A stretch of 62,000 nt of DNA from Mesostigma viride (taxonomy: Eukaryota > Streptophyta > Mesostigmatophyceae > Mesostigmatales > Mesostigmataceae): assembly GCA_009746045.1 (NCBI GenBank), contig RPFO01000050.1:2291868-2353867 (forward strand), given 5' to 3'. A program made the position numbers and the translations under genes. Shown one piece after another: positions 1 to 11,939 of this stretch. The notes beneath the pieces were generated by a model. It had not been told where the DNA came from. It ran no database searches and saw only the letters and a program-made list of their open reading frames with translations. Positions within the stretch are counted from its first letter, which is position 1; each line of letters starts with the position of its first letter.

Positions 1-657
1 GGAGGGAGGGAGGGAGGGAGGGAGGGAGGGAGGGAGGGAGGGAGGGAGGAGGGAGGGAGAGGGAGGGAGGGAGGAGGGAGGGAGGAGGGAGGGAGGGAGG
101 GAGGGAGGGAGGGAGGGAGGGAGGGAGGGAGGGAGGGAGGGAGGGAGGGATCGAGGGAGGGAGGGAGGGAGGGAGGGAGGGAGGGAGGGAGGGAGCGAGC
201 TAGGAGGGAGGGAGCGAGCTAGGGAGGGAGGGAGGGAGGGAGGAGGGAGGGAGGGAGGGAGGGAGGGAGGGATCGAGGGAGGGAGGGAGCTAGGGAGGGA
301 GGGAGGGAGGGAGGGAGGGAGGGAGGGAGGGAGGGAGGGAGGGAGGAGGGAGGGAGGGAGGGAGGAGGGAGGGAGGGAGGGAGGGAGGAGGGAGGGAGGG
401 AGGGAGGGAGGGAGGAGGGAGGGAGGGAGGGAGGGAGGGAGGGAGGGAGGGAGGGAGGGAGGGAGGAGGGAGGGAGGGAGGGAGGGAGGAGGGAGGGAGG
501 GAGGGAGGGAGGGAGGGAGGAGGGAGGGAGGGAGGGAGGGAGGGAGGGAGGGAGGGAGGGAGGGAGGAGGGAGGGAGGAGGGAGGGAGGGAGGGAGGGAG
601 GGAGGGAGGGAGGGAGGGAGGGAGGGAGGGAGGGAGGGAGGGAGGGAGGGAGGGAGG
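1..657. repeat. (GGGA)n microsatellite
   Basis: About 650 bp of GGGA repeats, with occasional GGA slips and a few GATCGA or GAGCTAG interruptions. It continues past the left edge of the window. Ser/Leu/Pro-rich reading frames through it are repeat translations, not genes. The G-rich strand could form quadruplexes. Confidence 0.97.
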
Positions 658-2269
658 CTCTCTGCGTGGGCACAGCATAACTAAATAAAGCTAGGCATCA
701 TCTGGAGTGTGGTGCCCACATCATAGGCACTCATGTACATGGTAAATAATGCTCTTGAATCAGCTGGTATAGTGCCTGTAGGAGGCGTACATGTACAAGG
801 CCACGGTCTATCTACTATAAGTCTACACTACTACTGCTGTATTCCCCTAAGCTGGGGTGTCTGGAGGCGATGGGGCCGTGGGGGTCGCGTGCCAGGGCTT
901 GTGGCCGATCGACGTAGATGGTCGCCCCCTTCCAGTATACACCGGCTGCCTCGCCTTGGTCTGCTGGAGCTGGAGGTAGGTCGTCCATAGCTCCTGTCGC
1001 CGTTGTTGCTGCGCCAGGGTCAAGTCGTCGTCTACTAGGGTGAAGTGAGTCTTCTCGAGCCGCTTGCGGCGTCTGAGAAAAGAAATCTTGTCCGCCGGGA
1101 TCTTAAAGCTAGGTGAGAAGGAGCGGGGGCGCCCCCTGCCTTACTCTGCGCGCGGAGAAGGCGGTGGGCGACCAGCTCAATCTCACCAGTAAGGCCCATG
1201 CGACCAAGGATTTCTCTCTCAAACGCACGGGCAAGCTTCTCGGAATTCTCACGTACCTTCCTCCATGTCGAAGTTCTTGACGAATGACGATGACGTTGAG
1301 GCTGCGCTTGACAAGCTCTTATAGCTCGGCCTCCTCGCGGAGGTCAAGCGTCTGCCGCTGGAGCGCTGGGCTGCGACGGCGGAGGTGGTGGACTCGGTGG
1401 TGTGGTGCCTAAGCGTGTCCGCCCAGGTCTGGGCGGGGGGCCGGGGAACATCGCCAGCCAGCCAGGCCAGCGGGGGCTGGCTTGGCGGCAATGTCCTTCA
1501 CCGCCTGGGCGGTGAGGCCTGCAATGCATGTTTTGCAGGACCTCGATGGCGATGGCGTTGTCCTTGAGGCGCTGGTCGATGTCGCGGAGCTGGGCGGTGA
1601 TGGCGTCGGATCGAGGTGGGGGTGGTGCATGGCGGTGGAGGAGGCGAGGACGGGTGGAGGTGGCGCCGGTGGAGATGGTGGAGAGGAGGGGGAGCTCGGC
1701 AGTCAGCGCAGTGCTGCCCATGGCCGCCACATCTGCAGCGAGAGGGGCCACGTGCTGCTGGACTGGCCTCCTTAAGGAGTGAGCGGATGGAGGATTTGGT
1801 CAAGGTGGTGGTGATGGGCTGGGGGGGCCAGAGCTCCTCCTCGATCTGGAGTGTCCAAGGAGGGAGAAGAGGGCGAATGTTTGCAGTCGTGGGCGGGGGG
1901 CGGCCTGAAGCTAGATGTAGTCGAATGGGCGCCTCTGAAGGAAAGCATTGACGAGGCGACCCTGCATGGTGGAATTAGAGCTGCTCGCACAGTTCAATAA
2001 GCGAGGCGTTTGATCCCCAGAACACGTAGCTCAGGATCTTGTCGGGGATGAGCTTGTCAAAAAAGCCGGGCGGGCTGGCGTCAAAGTCGAACTCTTCCCA
2101 GCTGTCGGCTCGGCAGGGCGACTGCGCTTGGGCTCAGGCAACGCTGCGGGCGAGGCGCGAGCCCGGGGGGATAAGTGGTCTGACGGAATTTAGGGCTCAG
2201 ACGCAAAAGATCTGAGCTCCGCCGTCAGCCATACCGCCGTCAGCCATTTTCCTATCCTGAGAAAGCGAA
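658..2269. other. No confident gene; degraded coding-like tracts on the minus strand
   Basis: No intact gene is recognised. Minus-strand frames at 1344-1751 and about 1140-1265 read like fragments of one Pro/Ala-rich protein with a short helical part (DAITAQLRDIDQRLKDN), followed after a frame change by EKLARAFEREILGRMGL. The frames do not join without indels and no family was recognised. A decayed mobile-element ORF is the likeliest origin. Confidence 0.25.
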
Positions 2270-2722
2270 GAAGATTAATTAACCCCGATGGATGGATGGA
2301 TGGATGGATGGATGGATGGATGGATGGATGGATGGATGGATGGATGGATGGGTACACGCCTATACCGGTCCAAGCTATCTGCACGCTATCTACACTTGAG
2401 CTATCTACAAAAACAGTCCTACTCTAGATCTATGGTGCCCGCGACCCTAGGGGTCAAGTGTCTAGCGCATGCCTTCCGCGTTTGCAAACACGCTTCTTCC
2501 CCACTGCATGCAAGGGGGTTGTTGTCCTAGTCTATGACCTGGGCCCACTTGGCCTTGTCCATAATCTTTTTCCAAATCACGGAGAGGCCTAGGCCCTCCA
2601 TGTCCTCTGCTAGCTGTTCTTTGAAGGTGCGGGCCTAATGCGGCGTCTAACCTGGCTGGGCCCGGCCCACGTATGTGAGGAGGTGCCGACCCGGCTGGGC
2701 GGGGCGCAGCCCTGCAGAGGGG
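2270..2722 (-). mobile_element. LINE-B 3'-end fragment
   Basis: On the minus strand the sequence runs from the decayed C-terminal end of a non-LTR reverse transcriptase (about 2735-2540, ending near MDKAKWAQ) into a 3' UTR. That UTR contains a CATC/GATG microsatellite and ends in CGGGGTTAATTAATT. The same order recurs at 22.7-23.6 kb, and the TTAA tail recurs at 18.4, 20.2 and 53.5-54.1 kb. A constant 3' end with variable 5' truncation is typical of LINE insertion. The coding part has frameshifts and is dead. The upstream end is interrupted by a family C element. Confidence 0.6.
2288..2350. repeat. (GATG)n microsatellite in LINE-B 3' UTR
   Basis: About 15 tandem GATG units. The same microsatellite sits at the same place in other LINE-B copies with different lengths, so it is an element-borne microsatellite. 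Confidence 0.9.
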
Positions 2723-2734
2723 CCTGTCAGATGT

Positions 2735-2934
2735 CAAGGAGACAACCAGCGCAGGCCAGAAATCGGGAGAATCCGGACCATGGCCGGTAGCTCGAGCCTG
2801 CCGTTATCTTGTCCGCGCGCGTGTTCGAGTCGTTCAGGATGATGAAAATGAATGGTGATGGAAATGTGTAGCCTTGTGCATTGAAATTATGGCTGGCTTA
2901 CGTGTAGAGCGACTAGATGACCTAGACGGTGGGG
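2735..2934 (-). mobile_element. Family C short interspersed element, full-length copy
   Basis: A roughly 200-bp element flanked by a 12-bp direct repeat CCTGTCAGATGT (2723-2734 and 2935-2946; extra Gs make the edge ambiguous). Read on the minus strand it ends in GGTTGTCTCCTTGA. This end is constant in all copies in the window while the other end varies, so it is taken as the 3' end of a target-primed retroelement. No coding capacity. Related copies lie at 3815, 22611, 24277, 31734 and 54220, with very short pieces near 20222, 28710, 33036 and 54000. Confidence 0.6.
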
Positions 2935-2946
2935 CCTGTCAGATGT

Positions 2947-3800
2947 GTCTAGCTGTAGACCTGGTTTGTGGGAGCCAAGTGCCCTACTAGCATCAGGCCG
3001 GCCGGCCGGCACCGCTGCTTGATGGTGCTAGCTGGTGATAAGTGGCATGCCGAGATACAAGTCCTCCTTGCGGACATGAGCAGCATATCCTACACGAAAA
3101 ATGCGACCGCAGCATGTTGGTGACCGCACCATCCAGCTTGTTGGCAAGGTCGGCACTCGGCAGTGACCTACAAACGCGTCCGCCTTCCCAGCAAATGCTG
3201 CAGCGGACATCCCGTAGCAGACCTGGATGCTTGGGCTGGCGCAGACTGCCCAGTGCCCAGCCATAAGAAGAAAATCGACATCTGATAGGCGATCACTCGT
3301 CTGGCACTGATCGATGACCAAGAAGGATGTATTTTCCTACCTGTATTTTCGCAATCCTACAAATCTGGCCATGTCTGACCCAGGTGCGAAAATCACGCAT
3401 CATCATTCTGAGAAACATTTTAAACCGTTTCTAGCCGCGAGACACAAAATGTCCCTGCTGATGGCACGTTGGCAGCCATATCTCGCTACGCGCGCGCGAG
3501 TGAAAATTTCCCGCCAAAGTCACGTGACCCCCTATGATAATTACAACCGTATAATTTACCAGGCTATGGATATTACCCCCAAACCTATGCATCACCTTTG
3601 TCCCTAAGTGTTCCCGGACCCACCGGACAATATTTTCCTCCGTCACAAGTGGCGTGGTGCTCGCGATGCGGCGCGAAATTCGACCACTAGTCAACCCCCC
3701 CGACAGGTCGGGGGGTTAGCGGACTATGGGTTAGTAACATGTTGTTACAATGTTCACTCTCACAACATTCTTACATGCACAAACTTTTCATGGACTATAT
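2947..3800. other. Intergenic, nothing recognised
   Basis: Unique-looking sequence between two family C insertions. It has only short overlapping frames on both strands, without recognisable domains or convincing splice sites. Confidence 0.4.
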
Positions 3801-3814
3801 ATGACTGATCACAG

Positions 3815-3891
3815 ATCAAGATAACGGTAGGCTCGAGCTATCATGGTCCGGATTCTCCCGATTTCTGGCCTGCGCTGGTTGTCTCCTTGAT
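3815..3891 (+). mobile_element. Truncated family C element with 14-bp target duplication
   Basis: A 77-bp copy bounded by the perfect direct repeat ATGACTGATCACAG at 3801-3814 and 3892-3905. It ends in the constant CTCCTTGAT 3' terminus and is 5'-truncated. The insert also begins with ATCAAG and ends with CTTGAT, a 6-bp inverted match that is probably chance. Confidence 0.7.
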
Positions 3892-4150
3892 ATGACTGAT
3901 CACAGTCAGCATACACCCGGTAATCTCAGTGCCCGTTAAATAAAGGATGGAATAATTTAACAGGCTTGCAAGGTCTACCTCCATGCCATTCAAACGGTAT
4001 CATGTAACTAGCTAGTATGCTCATGAATCCTAGTACATGGACAGTTTTAGGCATCTGCACGTGAACCTGAAAAATGGAGCCATTATTGATGCTAGACTAC
4101 ACCAGATGGCAACGGAAGTTGCCGTCACACAGTCGGGACCTGTCCCGGTC

Positions 4151-6790
4151 TCATGCTAATTCTGGCCGACCTCCCGGAAACACAGGTGATACCACAGTCG
4201 TGCCCATCACTCCGTCATCCACTGCAAAGCCATTAACCTTGCCCCCTTCCTGAAGGTCCCCCTGGCCAGCCTGCACGTGCCCCGCCATGTGCGCCCACCC
4301 GGTGGCGGCCGCCTCCTCCCCCCCCTCCCCTTTCTCATACTGGTCGCCACGACCGTCCCCATCTCCGTCCTCCACCCCCGCCCCCTGGAGCAACGCCCGC
4401 GTCTCCCTGAAGCGCTCGTTAATGCTGGCGATGAACTCCTGGGTGCCACCCACATGTGCGCGCAGCGCAGGGGTGTCTGCCCACACACGCCGCACGCGCC
4501 CATCCCCCGCCCACTTAGCCACCTGTGGCGCACCACCCTCCCCCACAGATACATCCACACCCCCCGCACCGAGCGACTCACGCTCGCTGAGGCCATCTCC
4601 CCTCTTGGACGAGAACGGGCGCGCCTGTTCCCCCTCCCCTCCAGCGCCATTCTGTATCTCCATGCCAGGGATGCCCGACCAGGGGTTGTTGTCGTGAGTT
4701 GCCGACGCCCCCCTGGGCTCGGCGGCAAAAGACAGGCCTTGCGGGGGCATCGCGTGCACCTGGGTGGACTGGGCCCTGGGACCCTTGGTCGCAGGAGAGG
4801 ATGACACCACAGGGGGGAAACCACTAGTGTCGAGACGGTCGGGCGCTGCTGCCACGCCACCTGTCAGTTGGTGGGCAGGCCCAGCCATGGGAGCCACCGT
4901 GGGCAATGCACAGGCCGCGCCGCCCCCTGCGCCGATATCCCCAGCAAACGCAGCCGCATGGACGTTGCCTTTCGAGGCAGCGGGAACCACGCCACGGCCG
5001 ACCTTGGCATCCGCAGCTGGCATCTGCTGCGACACTGCCGCAGGGTGCCTGTTCCATGCGGGTGGCCCCAACGCCACACCACCCATGGACAACGCCTTTG
5101 AGGTCGGCCCTGGCACCGCAGAGCCGCCATCCCTCGCATACGCTGGAACCATGTCATGCCCATAGACTGATGCCCCCCCGACCGTCGGCTCAACGTACCC
5201 ATACCCCTGGCCTCTCCTGCCATACGCACGGCCATCGTACCCCGAATCAACCATCCCTTGTGAGGACGACACCCCCCTGCCTGCGCCCCCTCCCTCTCGT
5301 GCGGAGGTCTCCAGGAAGTGCACCCGCCCGTCCATGATGGTCAAGCGGGCGCTCACCGCCTCCATGAACGACCCCACCCGGTCCTCTAACCGGTCCAGTC
5401 GGGCTATCACCTCTGCTAGAAGGTCCTGTTGCTGCTGTTGCAGCTGCGACGTCGGCATCGGCGAAAGGGTCGCCTCCCCCTGCCAGGGTGCCTGATGCTG
5501 GGGCGGGTAGAACGCGTATGCGTGCGGCAGCCCTCGGGGTGCCGGCGGGGGCGGTTGGGTCGCCGTCGTTGGTGCCCACGTTGATGCTGCCGCCGCAACC
5601 GCGGGGGTGGGCCAGGGGCGAGGCTCATAAGAGGGTGCGAGCGGTGCGCCCTGTCTTTCATCCGTGGCAGCATCTGGGTGGTAGCCACGCGCAACCGCAC
5701 CACGCGGCGCAGCGGCAAGCCCACTTGCAGTTGCCGGTGCCCCCGTCGCCGTGGGTGCTTCCACAGAAGGCCACGCCTCATCCTCGTCCTCGTCATCCTC
5801 GTCATCAAACGTATCATCAGCGCGGTAATGCTGCTGCTGCTGGTGCTGCTGCCGCACGTCCACCACACCGGCCCCACCTGGCGGAAATACGGCCGTGTTT
5901 TCCTCCCCACCGCGTAAGCCATGGCTGCCAGGGACCTGCCAGGGCCTCGGCAGCCACTCGGCCACCTTGTCTGACGGTGGGCCAGGGGGATCCGACGTGC
6001 CATCTCGCATGGGTGGCTGGGCCGCGTTGCTGTGGACGGCCGAGAGGAGCCGATCGCGAGGATCCAACGGCCGTGGTTCACCGCCATCCTCGCGAGACGC
6101 CCAGGCATGGTCCGCAGTTCCTGTCCGAACGTGATCGCCCGTGCCTGTCCAGGCTTGGGGGATAGGAGGCCTGAAATAGAGGCTCTCATCTGGAGCTTTG
6201 AGGCCATCCAAGTTGGCTGAGGATGGAGGGGAGGATGGTTTGGCATTGCTGCCTGCTGTGGCAGGACGTGGCTTGGCACGCGGCATGCACTGTTTGAGTA
6301 CCGCGTTACGAAGTTCCTGCTCGTCTTGCTTGGCTTTCCCCGCGCTGCTCGTCGTCTTGGCAGAAACTTTGGCCATGGTCATCTCTGTCCATTTGACCTT
6401 GCGCTGTTTTAGGTCCCTGACCGCGTTCCGATGCCATTCCCTGCACATGACCAGGATGTCGTGGAGAATCAAAATCTTTCGTTCGGCGAAATGCGGCGAC
6501 AGAATTTGCGTGGCCGACAGAGGGCATATGTAGCTGAACTGCTCTCGGAGCAGTTTCAGAACGCTCTCCATGAACCGTTGGTCATTCTTGGCCATAATCT
6601 CATAGCCCTTAGAGGACAGAAACTGCGCAAGATATTTGGAGTACGACAGGAAGGCATAATGTATGATGGGTAGCAAGGCCACTGGGGAACCCGATAAAAG
6701 CCCATTTTTGTCCACCTTCCCCGGATAGTGAATGCGCTGGAGTTCGTGTATCAGCCTCTCCAGATTACCGCTCAAATCCCCCGTGCTCAT
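4151..6790 (-). CDS. CEP44: Centrosomal protein CEP44 homologue
   Basis: A single uninterrupted 879-codon frame starting at a true ATG (6788-6790). Residues 1 to about 130 match the CEP44 domain of animals: MSTGDLSGNLERLIHEL, then NYP-like HYPGKVD, the LLPIIHYAFLSYS segment, AKNDQRFMESVLKLLREQF, and FAERKI. CEP44 is a centriole inner-lumen/microtubule-binding protein needed for centriole-to-centrosome conversion. The remaining 750 residues are Pro/Ala/Gly-rich and probably disordered, with an acidic stretch and a short coiled coil near residues 450-500. Animal CEP44 is about 390 residues, so the long tail is lineage-specific. The gene lies head-to-head with the PP2A scaffold gene. The N-terminal assignment is strong; the exact 3' end and any tail introns are less certain. 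Confidence 0.85.
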   Translation of the reverse strand: MSTGDLSGNLERLIHELQRIHYPGKVDKNGLLSGSPVALLPIIHYAFLSYSKYLAQFLSSKGYEIMAKNDQRFMESVLKLLREQFSYICPLSATQILSPHFAERKILILHDILVMCREWHRNAVRDLKQRKVKWTEMTMAKVSAKTTSSAGKAKQDEQELRNAVLKQCMPRAKPRPATAGSNAKPSSPPSSANLDGLKAPDESLYFRPPIPQAWTGTGDHVRTGTADHAWASREDGGEPRPLDPRDRLLSAVHSNAAQPPMRDGTSDPPGPPSDKVAEWLPRPWQVPGSHGLRGGEENTAVFPPGGAGVVDVRQQHQQQQHYRADDTFDDEDDEDEDEAWPSVEAPTATGAPATASGLAAAPRGAVARGYHPDAATDERQGAPLAPSYEPRPWPTPAVAAAASTWAPTTATQPPPPAPRGLPHAYAFYPPQHQAPWQGEATLSPMPTSQLQQQQQDLLAEVIARLDRLEDRVGSFMEAVSARLTIMDGRVHFLETSAREGGGAGRGVSSSQGMVDSGYDGRAYGRRGQGYGYVEPTVGGASVYGHDMVPAYARDGGSAVPGPTSKALSMGGVALGPPAWNRHPAAVSQQMPAADAKVGRGVVPAASKGNVHAAAFAGDIGAGGGAACALPTVAPMAGPAHQLTGGVAAAPDRLDTSGFPPVVSSSPATKGPRAQSTQVHAMPPQGLSFAAEPRGASATHDNNPWSGIPGMEIQNGAGGEGEQARPFSSKRGDGLSERESLGAGGVDVSVGEGGAPQVAKWAGDGRVRRVWADTPALRAHVGGTQEFIASINERFRETRALLQGAGVEDGDGDGRGDQYEKGEGGEEAAATGWAHMAGHVQAGQGDLQEGGKVNGFAVDDGVMGTTVVSPVFPGGRPELA

Positions 6791-7770
6791 TTTGGTTACA
6801 ATAAATATTTACATAAATTCTACGATTGCCATACAACGGGACAGCAGATGCCGACGGCCTAACTGGCAACCGCAAGCAAGAGATTCCGAAAAGCTGCGTT
6901 GACAGGCTTCGCCTTGACCAAATTTCTTACTCCGTATCCCGAGTACCAGACCTTCGGCATACTGCTTTCAAGACAATAATAGGTCGCACTGTGTTAAAAA
7001 GCGACGCCATCTCTTACTAAGAAGCTGGCGACCGGAGGTGATATTCAAGCAGGATTCGAGAGTTGATTTTGAAAATAATTGATGTAACGCGTCGGTAACG
7101 CAGTTGGTTTCAAAACTTTCCCGCCATAATTGCTCCGCTGTAATCTGCTGGAATTGCGCAATTGCGGTCGGTAGCTTTGGCGCGCGCCGTGCACATTTCG
7201 CCGTTCTTATGTGCGGCGTGGGATTCGACTACCTGTAACTAACTAACCCTCAACTAACTAACATCCTGTTTTAGGGGGCCGCGAGCTCACAGTGGCCAAT
7301 TCCGTACTCGACCTAGCACGGCCTGCATTGTAGTCGCGGTACAGTAGGTCTAGATAGAGTTCCAGACTTTGTCAGCCCATGACCGCAGCGCTTGTCTTCA
7401 GGCGACGACTTGCAACAGCATTCTAGCATCCGTAGCGCCTTTGACGGCCGCTGGTCAGCAACCGACATAAATGAGGCGCGGCGCGACGACCCGCGTGGTG
7501 CGGACATGCGAGGTTCGGAACGGGGATCCTTGTAACCGTCGGTGCCGTTCAGCCAATCGTGCGCCCCAGCAGCTGCGAAGCCTCACGAGCCATGGTTTGA
7601 GTATTCGCACACGCTATAGCCGAAGTTTGTCGCTGCAGAATAGAAAAGCAGGCTTAGAGTTAAAGGCGTTGCGTGCCTGTTATCGATCGCCCTCTGTGCG
7701 TGCTGCTTTTGCGGAGAAGACGGCGACACGCACTCGATAGAATAGCGTTGCGGCTAGCTCGCAAGCCGCC
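6791..7770. promoter_or_regulatory. Divergent intergenic region between CEP44 and PP2A-A
   Basis: About 980 bp between two divergent start codons, so it should hold both promoters and 5' UTRs. I see no clear TATA box. The PP2A-A start sits in a strong context (GCCGCCATGG). A small plus-strand frame at 7471-7740 has no recognisable content. Confidence 0.5.
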
Positions 7771-10700
7771 ATGGACGCCGCCGGGCAGGCAGATGACTCT
7801 CTATACCCAATCGCTATTTTGATCGATGAGCTCAAAAATGAGGATATACAGCTACGGCTTAATTCCATTCGTAGGCTCCAGACAATCGCGCTCGCGCTTG
7901 GTGAGGAAAGAACGAGGAAGGAGCTCGTCCCATTCTTGAACGAGAGTAGCGATGATGAGGACGAGGTTCTCTTGGCCGTCGCCGAGGAACTGGGCAATTT
8001 TGTCCCATTCGTGGGCGGAGCGGAGCACGCGTACTGCCTCCTGGTTCCCCTGGAAACTTTATCCACAGTAGAGGAAACAGTGGTAAGGGATAAAGCGGTG
8101 GAGGCCATGAACAAAGTTGGTGAACAGCTGCCGGAGGAGCATATCCGGGAATATTTTATTCCTCTTGTGAAGGTAAGGACGAAAGCCAGCCTAACTGTAC
8201 AGATCATCAAAAGAATTTTTTCACGCTTTGTTCCATAGCTTTTTCGGGCTCTTGGTTTGCGTGTTTACTGCGCGCGGCTCGGCTCAGGCATTTGTAAATT
8301 CCTGTCTTTGCTTTGGTCCACTGTGTGTGCGTCGGGATGGTCGTGTGTAGGGCATTGCGCTCATCTCTAGTTACGCTGTTCTCATGCGCTGTGCTGTCAA
8401 ATTCTTCTGCTTGTCCGTTCAGCGGCTTGGCACTGGGGAGTGGTTTACGGCCCGTGTGTCGTCATGCGGCCTGTTCAGTACTGCGTACCCCAAGGCTTCT
8501 CCCGTTTTGAAGGCTGAGCTACGGGCACTGTTCGGCCAGCTATGCCATGATGAAACCCCCATGGTCCGACGAGCTGCATCCCAAAACCTGGGCAAATTTG
8601 CCCAGAAGTGCGAGGCCGAGTTTGTGAAAAACGAGCTGATGAGCTTGTTTACGAGCCTTTCCCAGGATGGTAAGCAATGTAGCCTTAATTATCCGATCTG
8701 CAGGTCTCCGCAACTAACCTTGAGTTCATTGGGTCATGATTTGCCTGAACATCATGCGCGCGCACGTATGCGTCCTGGTCCGCCAAGGGCACTGGGCTAG
8801 CCCTCCCTATTATCTGGTTGAGCAACAATACGAATCTGGTTGGCCAGTCTGGGATGTTGCCGGGCGAGTTCGAAGAAAATAAAGCATGTAGTTTGGAGTT
8901 GCCTGGGCCAGAGGCCATTGGCCGGTGGCTTGACACTGGCCATATAGTCTGGCCTTGAGGGGGACTTCTGTGCTGACAAGGGGTTCCCTTGCGAAGCGGT
9001 AGCGTATGTCTGTTTGGTCGATGTTGAGCTATATTGTGTGCATGTGCATGTTACTTAGCATCATGTAACTCTGCGCCAGTCATATCGAGGTTGTGCCAGT
9101 TATGTCAAGGGAAACAATATTTTTTGTTTGGCTCTACTGGCTTGGCATCATTGCCCCGGACCCATGTTTCCTTGCAGCTGTTGACAGCAATATGCCGAGG
9201 TCCGTGGGTCGATTTCTTAGGTTGCCTCTGTGTGTTTCACAAACACGGTTAGCGTGGACACACCCAGTGATATTTTTGTCCCTGATTACACTGTTGGCAA
9301 AGTTGCTTTCGTTGTTCCTTTCCCCTTTTCCTGCGGTGGCTCTGCCGACGCCGGCCCACCCATGCCCACCCCTCTGCCATGCCACACATCTTCCCTCCTG
9401 CTGTCCCTCCTTGCCTGCCTGCACACATGCACACACGCATGCACTCATGCACCATTAGATATGGGGTTGCCTTGCCAAGCCGCAATGCATGCACCCTTGA
9501 CCTTCGATATCATTGTGCCCGTCCGTCCCATGTGGTTGCCTGCGACAAAAAGTTGGTCCCTGCCCATTTCCCTGTCTTCCCATGCCCTTGTTCGGCTCTC
9601 CCTTGCATGCCTGCCGACCACGGTTCGCATTACCCTGCCCTGCCCTGCCTGCCCGCCCTCCCGCCTGCCCCCTCCGCAGCCCGCCGCCTCGCAGCTCGCC
9701 TGCCCGCCCGCCCGCCCGCCCGCTCGCTCCCCCGCAGCCAGCCAGCCAGCCCGCCCACCCACCCGCCCGCCCGCGCGCAGCCCGCCCACCTGCCTGCCTG
9801 CCTGCCTGCCATCGCTTCGCTCCCCGCCCATCTCCTTTGTGTGCTAGCCAACCCTTTGCCCTGTATTTTTTTCCCCTTGGCGCAGTCTGTGTGTAAACCC
9901 TTCTCACCTTCCTGCGGCCCTTCCCTGTTTCCCTCCCCTCCCTCCCTCCCTCCCTCCCTCCCTCCCTCCCTCCCTCCCTCCCTCCCTCCCTCCCTCCCTC
10001 CCTCCCTCCCTCCCTCCCTCCTCCCTCCCTCCCTCCCTCCCCCTCCCTCCCTCCCTCCCTCCCTCCTCCCTCCCCCTCCCCCCTCCCCCTCCCCCTCCCC
10101 CTCCCCCTCCCCCCTCCCCTCCCTCCTCCCTCCCTCCCTCCTCCCTCCCTCCCTCCCTCCCTCCCTCCCTCCCTCCCTCCCTCCCTCCCTCCCTCCCTCC
10201 CTCCCTCCCTCCCTCCCTCCCTCCCTCCCTCCCTCCCTCCCTCCCTCCCTCCCTCTCCTCCCCCCAGACCAAGACTCGGTGCGCCTGCTCGCGGTGGAAG
10301 ACTGCGCAGCCATCGGCAAACTGCTGGACAAGGACGAGTGCGTCGCCTCCGTGCTGCCCGTGCTGCGCAACTTCTCCCAGGTGAGGGCCAGGGGGTCGCG
10401 CACGCAGAGCCTTTTGCCGCGAAAAGGTCTGCGCGGGTCTTGCAAGCAGTTGAGCAGCCTTTGGCAGGGTTGATGTGATTGCTACAGGTGTGGAGATCGC
10501 CTACGCAAGCGGCACTCTCTTGGAGGGGGCTGCCACATGGCATTGTCGTTTGCAAGGGGTTGTGTGGTTGTTGTTTGCTCTGGCATGGGGCCCAGTCGGG
10601 GGGCTTTCTGTGGACAGATGGGTAGAAATGTTTGTTATGCTGGGTTTGGTGCCCCGGACTTGTCGATCAGCTGTGCGTTGCCCCATGTGCGTAAGCCCAC

Positions 10701-11892
10701 TCTCAAGCTGTGCGAGCACTTTTGCAGGGTGGGGGCTGTGTGGATGGGTATTTTTGCACACCCATCTGCTGTTCTGGCAGCATTGGGTTTATGATAAAGA
10801 TGATAAGTATTATGTATTTATTTGTCAGCCAACCTCTGTTTGTCTAAGTTTCCCAGAGGCCAGTTAGTGGCACGCACACATCAATGAGTGGTACATTGAA
10901 TACCCTGTTTGTGTCACGTAGGCCATGAATATAACGTGGACGATTTGAGGAATTGTTGGCATCCGTTACCTGCAGAACAGCCGAGGCATTGTCTCAGAGC
11001 GTTTATTCTTATAGCGTTACTTGTTTTTTCTGGGCATGTCGGTCGTGCATGCGGATAGTTACGGGTGGCGTGGCCACCCAACTGCTGCACAGCGCTTGGC
11101 TGGCCATGGCACCTGGGTGGCATTGTTCCCTCATGGGAAAAATGGGTCCCCATGGAGTGTCCTCTCCCTGGGGTTTCCTCGTGCCAGCCCCACCCACTGC
11201 CACCACGCTCACCCCTACCCCTCCGTTTCCCACCACGCCCGCTTTGCCCTGGTCTCGTGCCACACCTGTAAAATTGGAAGCCAACCATTTCAAAAAAGGG
11301 TTGCCCCGCAAAGTGCTAGGTTGCCCACAACCCCATCTCTCTCCCTTCCGACCCACCCATCCCTACCCCCCACCCCCACCCCCCCACCCCCCACCCCCCC
11401 TCCTAACATAACCCACCACCAAAACCTCTAGGACAAGCCGTGACACCTGTTCTAACTAACACCCACACCCACCCACCCACCCACCCACCCACCCACCCAC
11501 CCACCCACCCACCCACCCACCCACCCACCCACCCACCCACCCACCCACCCACCCACCCACCCCCCACCCCCCCACACACCCACACACACACACACACCCA
11601 CACACCCACCCACACACACCCACACACCCCACACCCACCCCACCCCACACCCACCCACCCCACACCCACCCACCCCACACCCCACCCCCACACCCACCCA
11701 CACCCACCCACACCCACCCACACCCACCCACACACATCCACCCACACCCACACCCACACCCACCCACACCCACCCACCCACCCACCCACACCCACACACC
11801 CACACACCCACACACCCACACACCCACACACCCACACACCCACACACCCACACACCCACACACCCACCCACCCACCCACCCACCCACCCACC

Positions 11893-11939
<47 letters not shown>

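Noticed and set aside
290-673. Pro/Ser/Leu-repeat ORF in the GGGA array
   Set aside because: Pure translation of a tetranucleotide repeat, with similar open frames at other repeat blocks.
9379-10473. 364-codon frame across intron 2 of PP2A-A
   Set aside because: Mostly CCCT repeat; the only real coding part is exon 3, reached through the acceptor at 10267.
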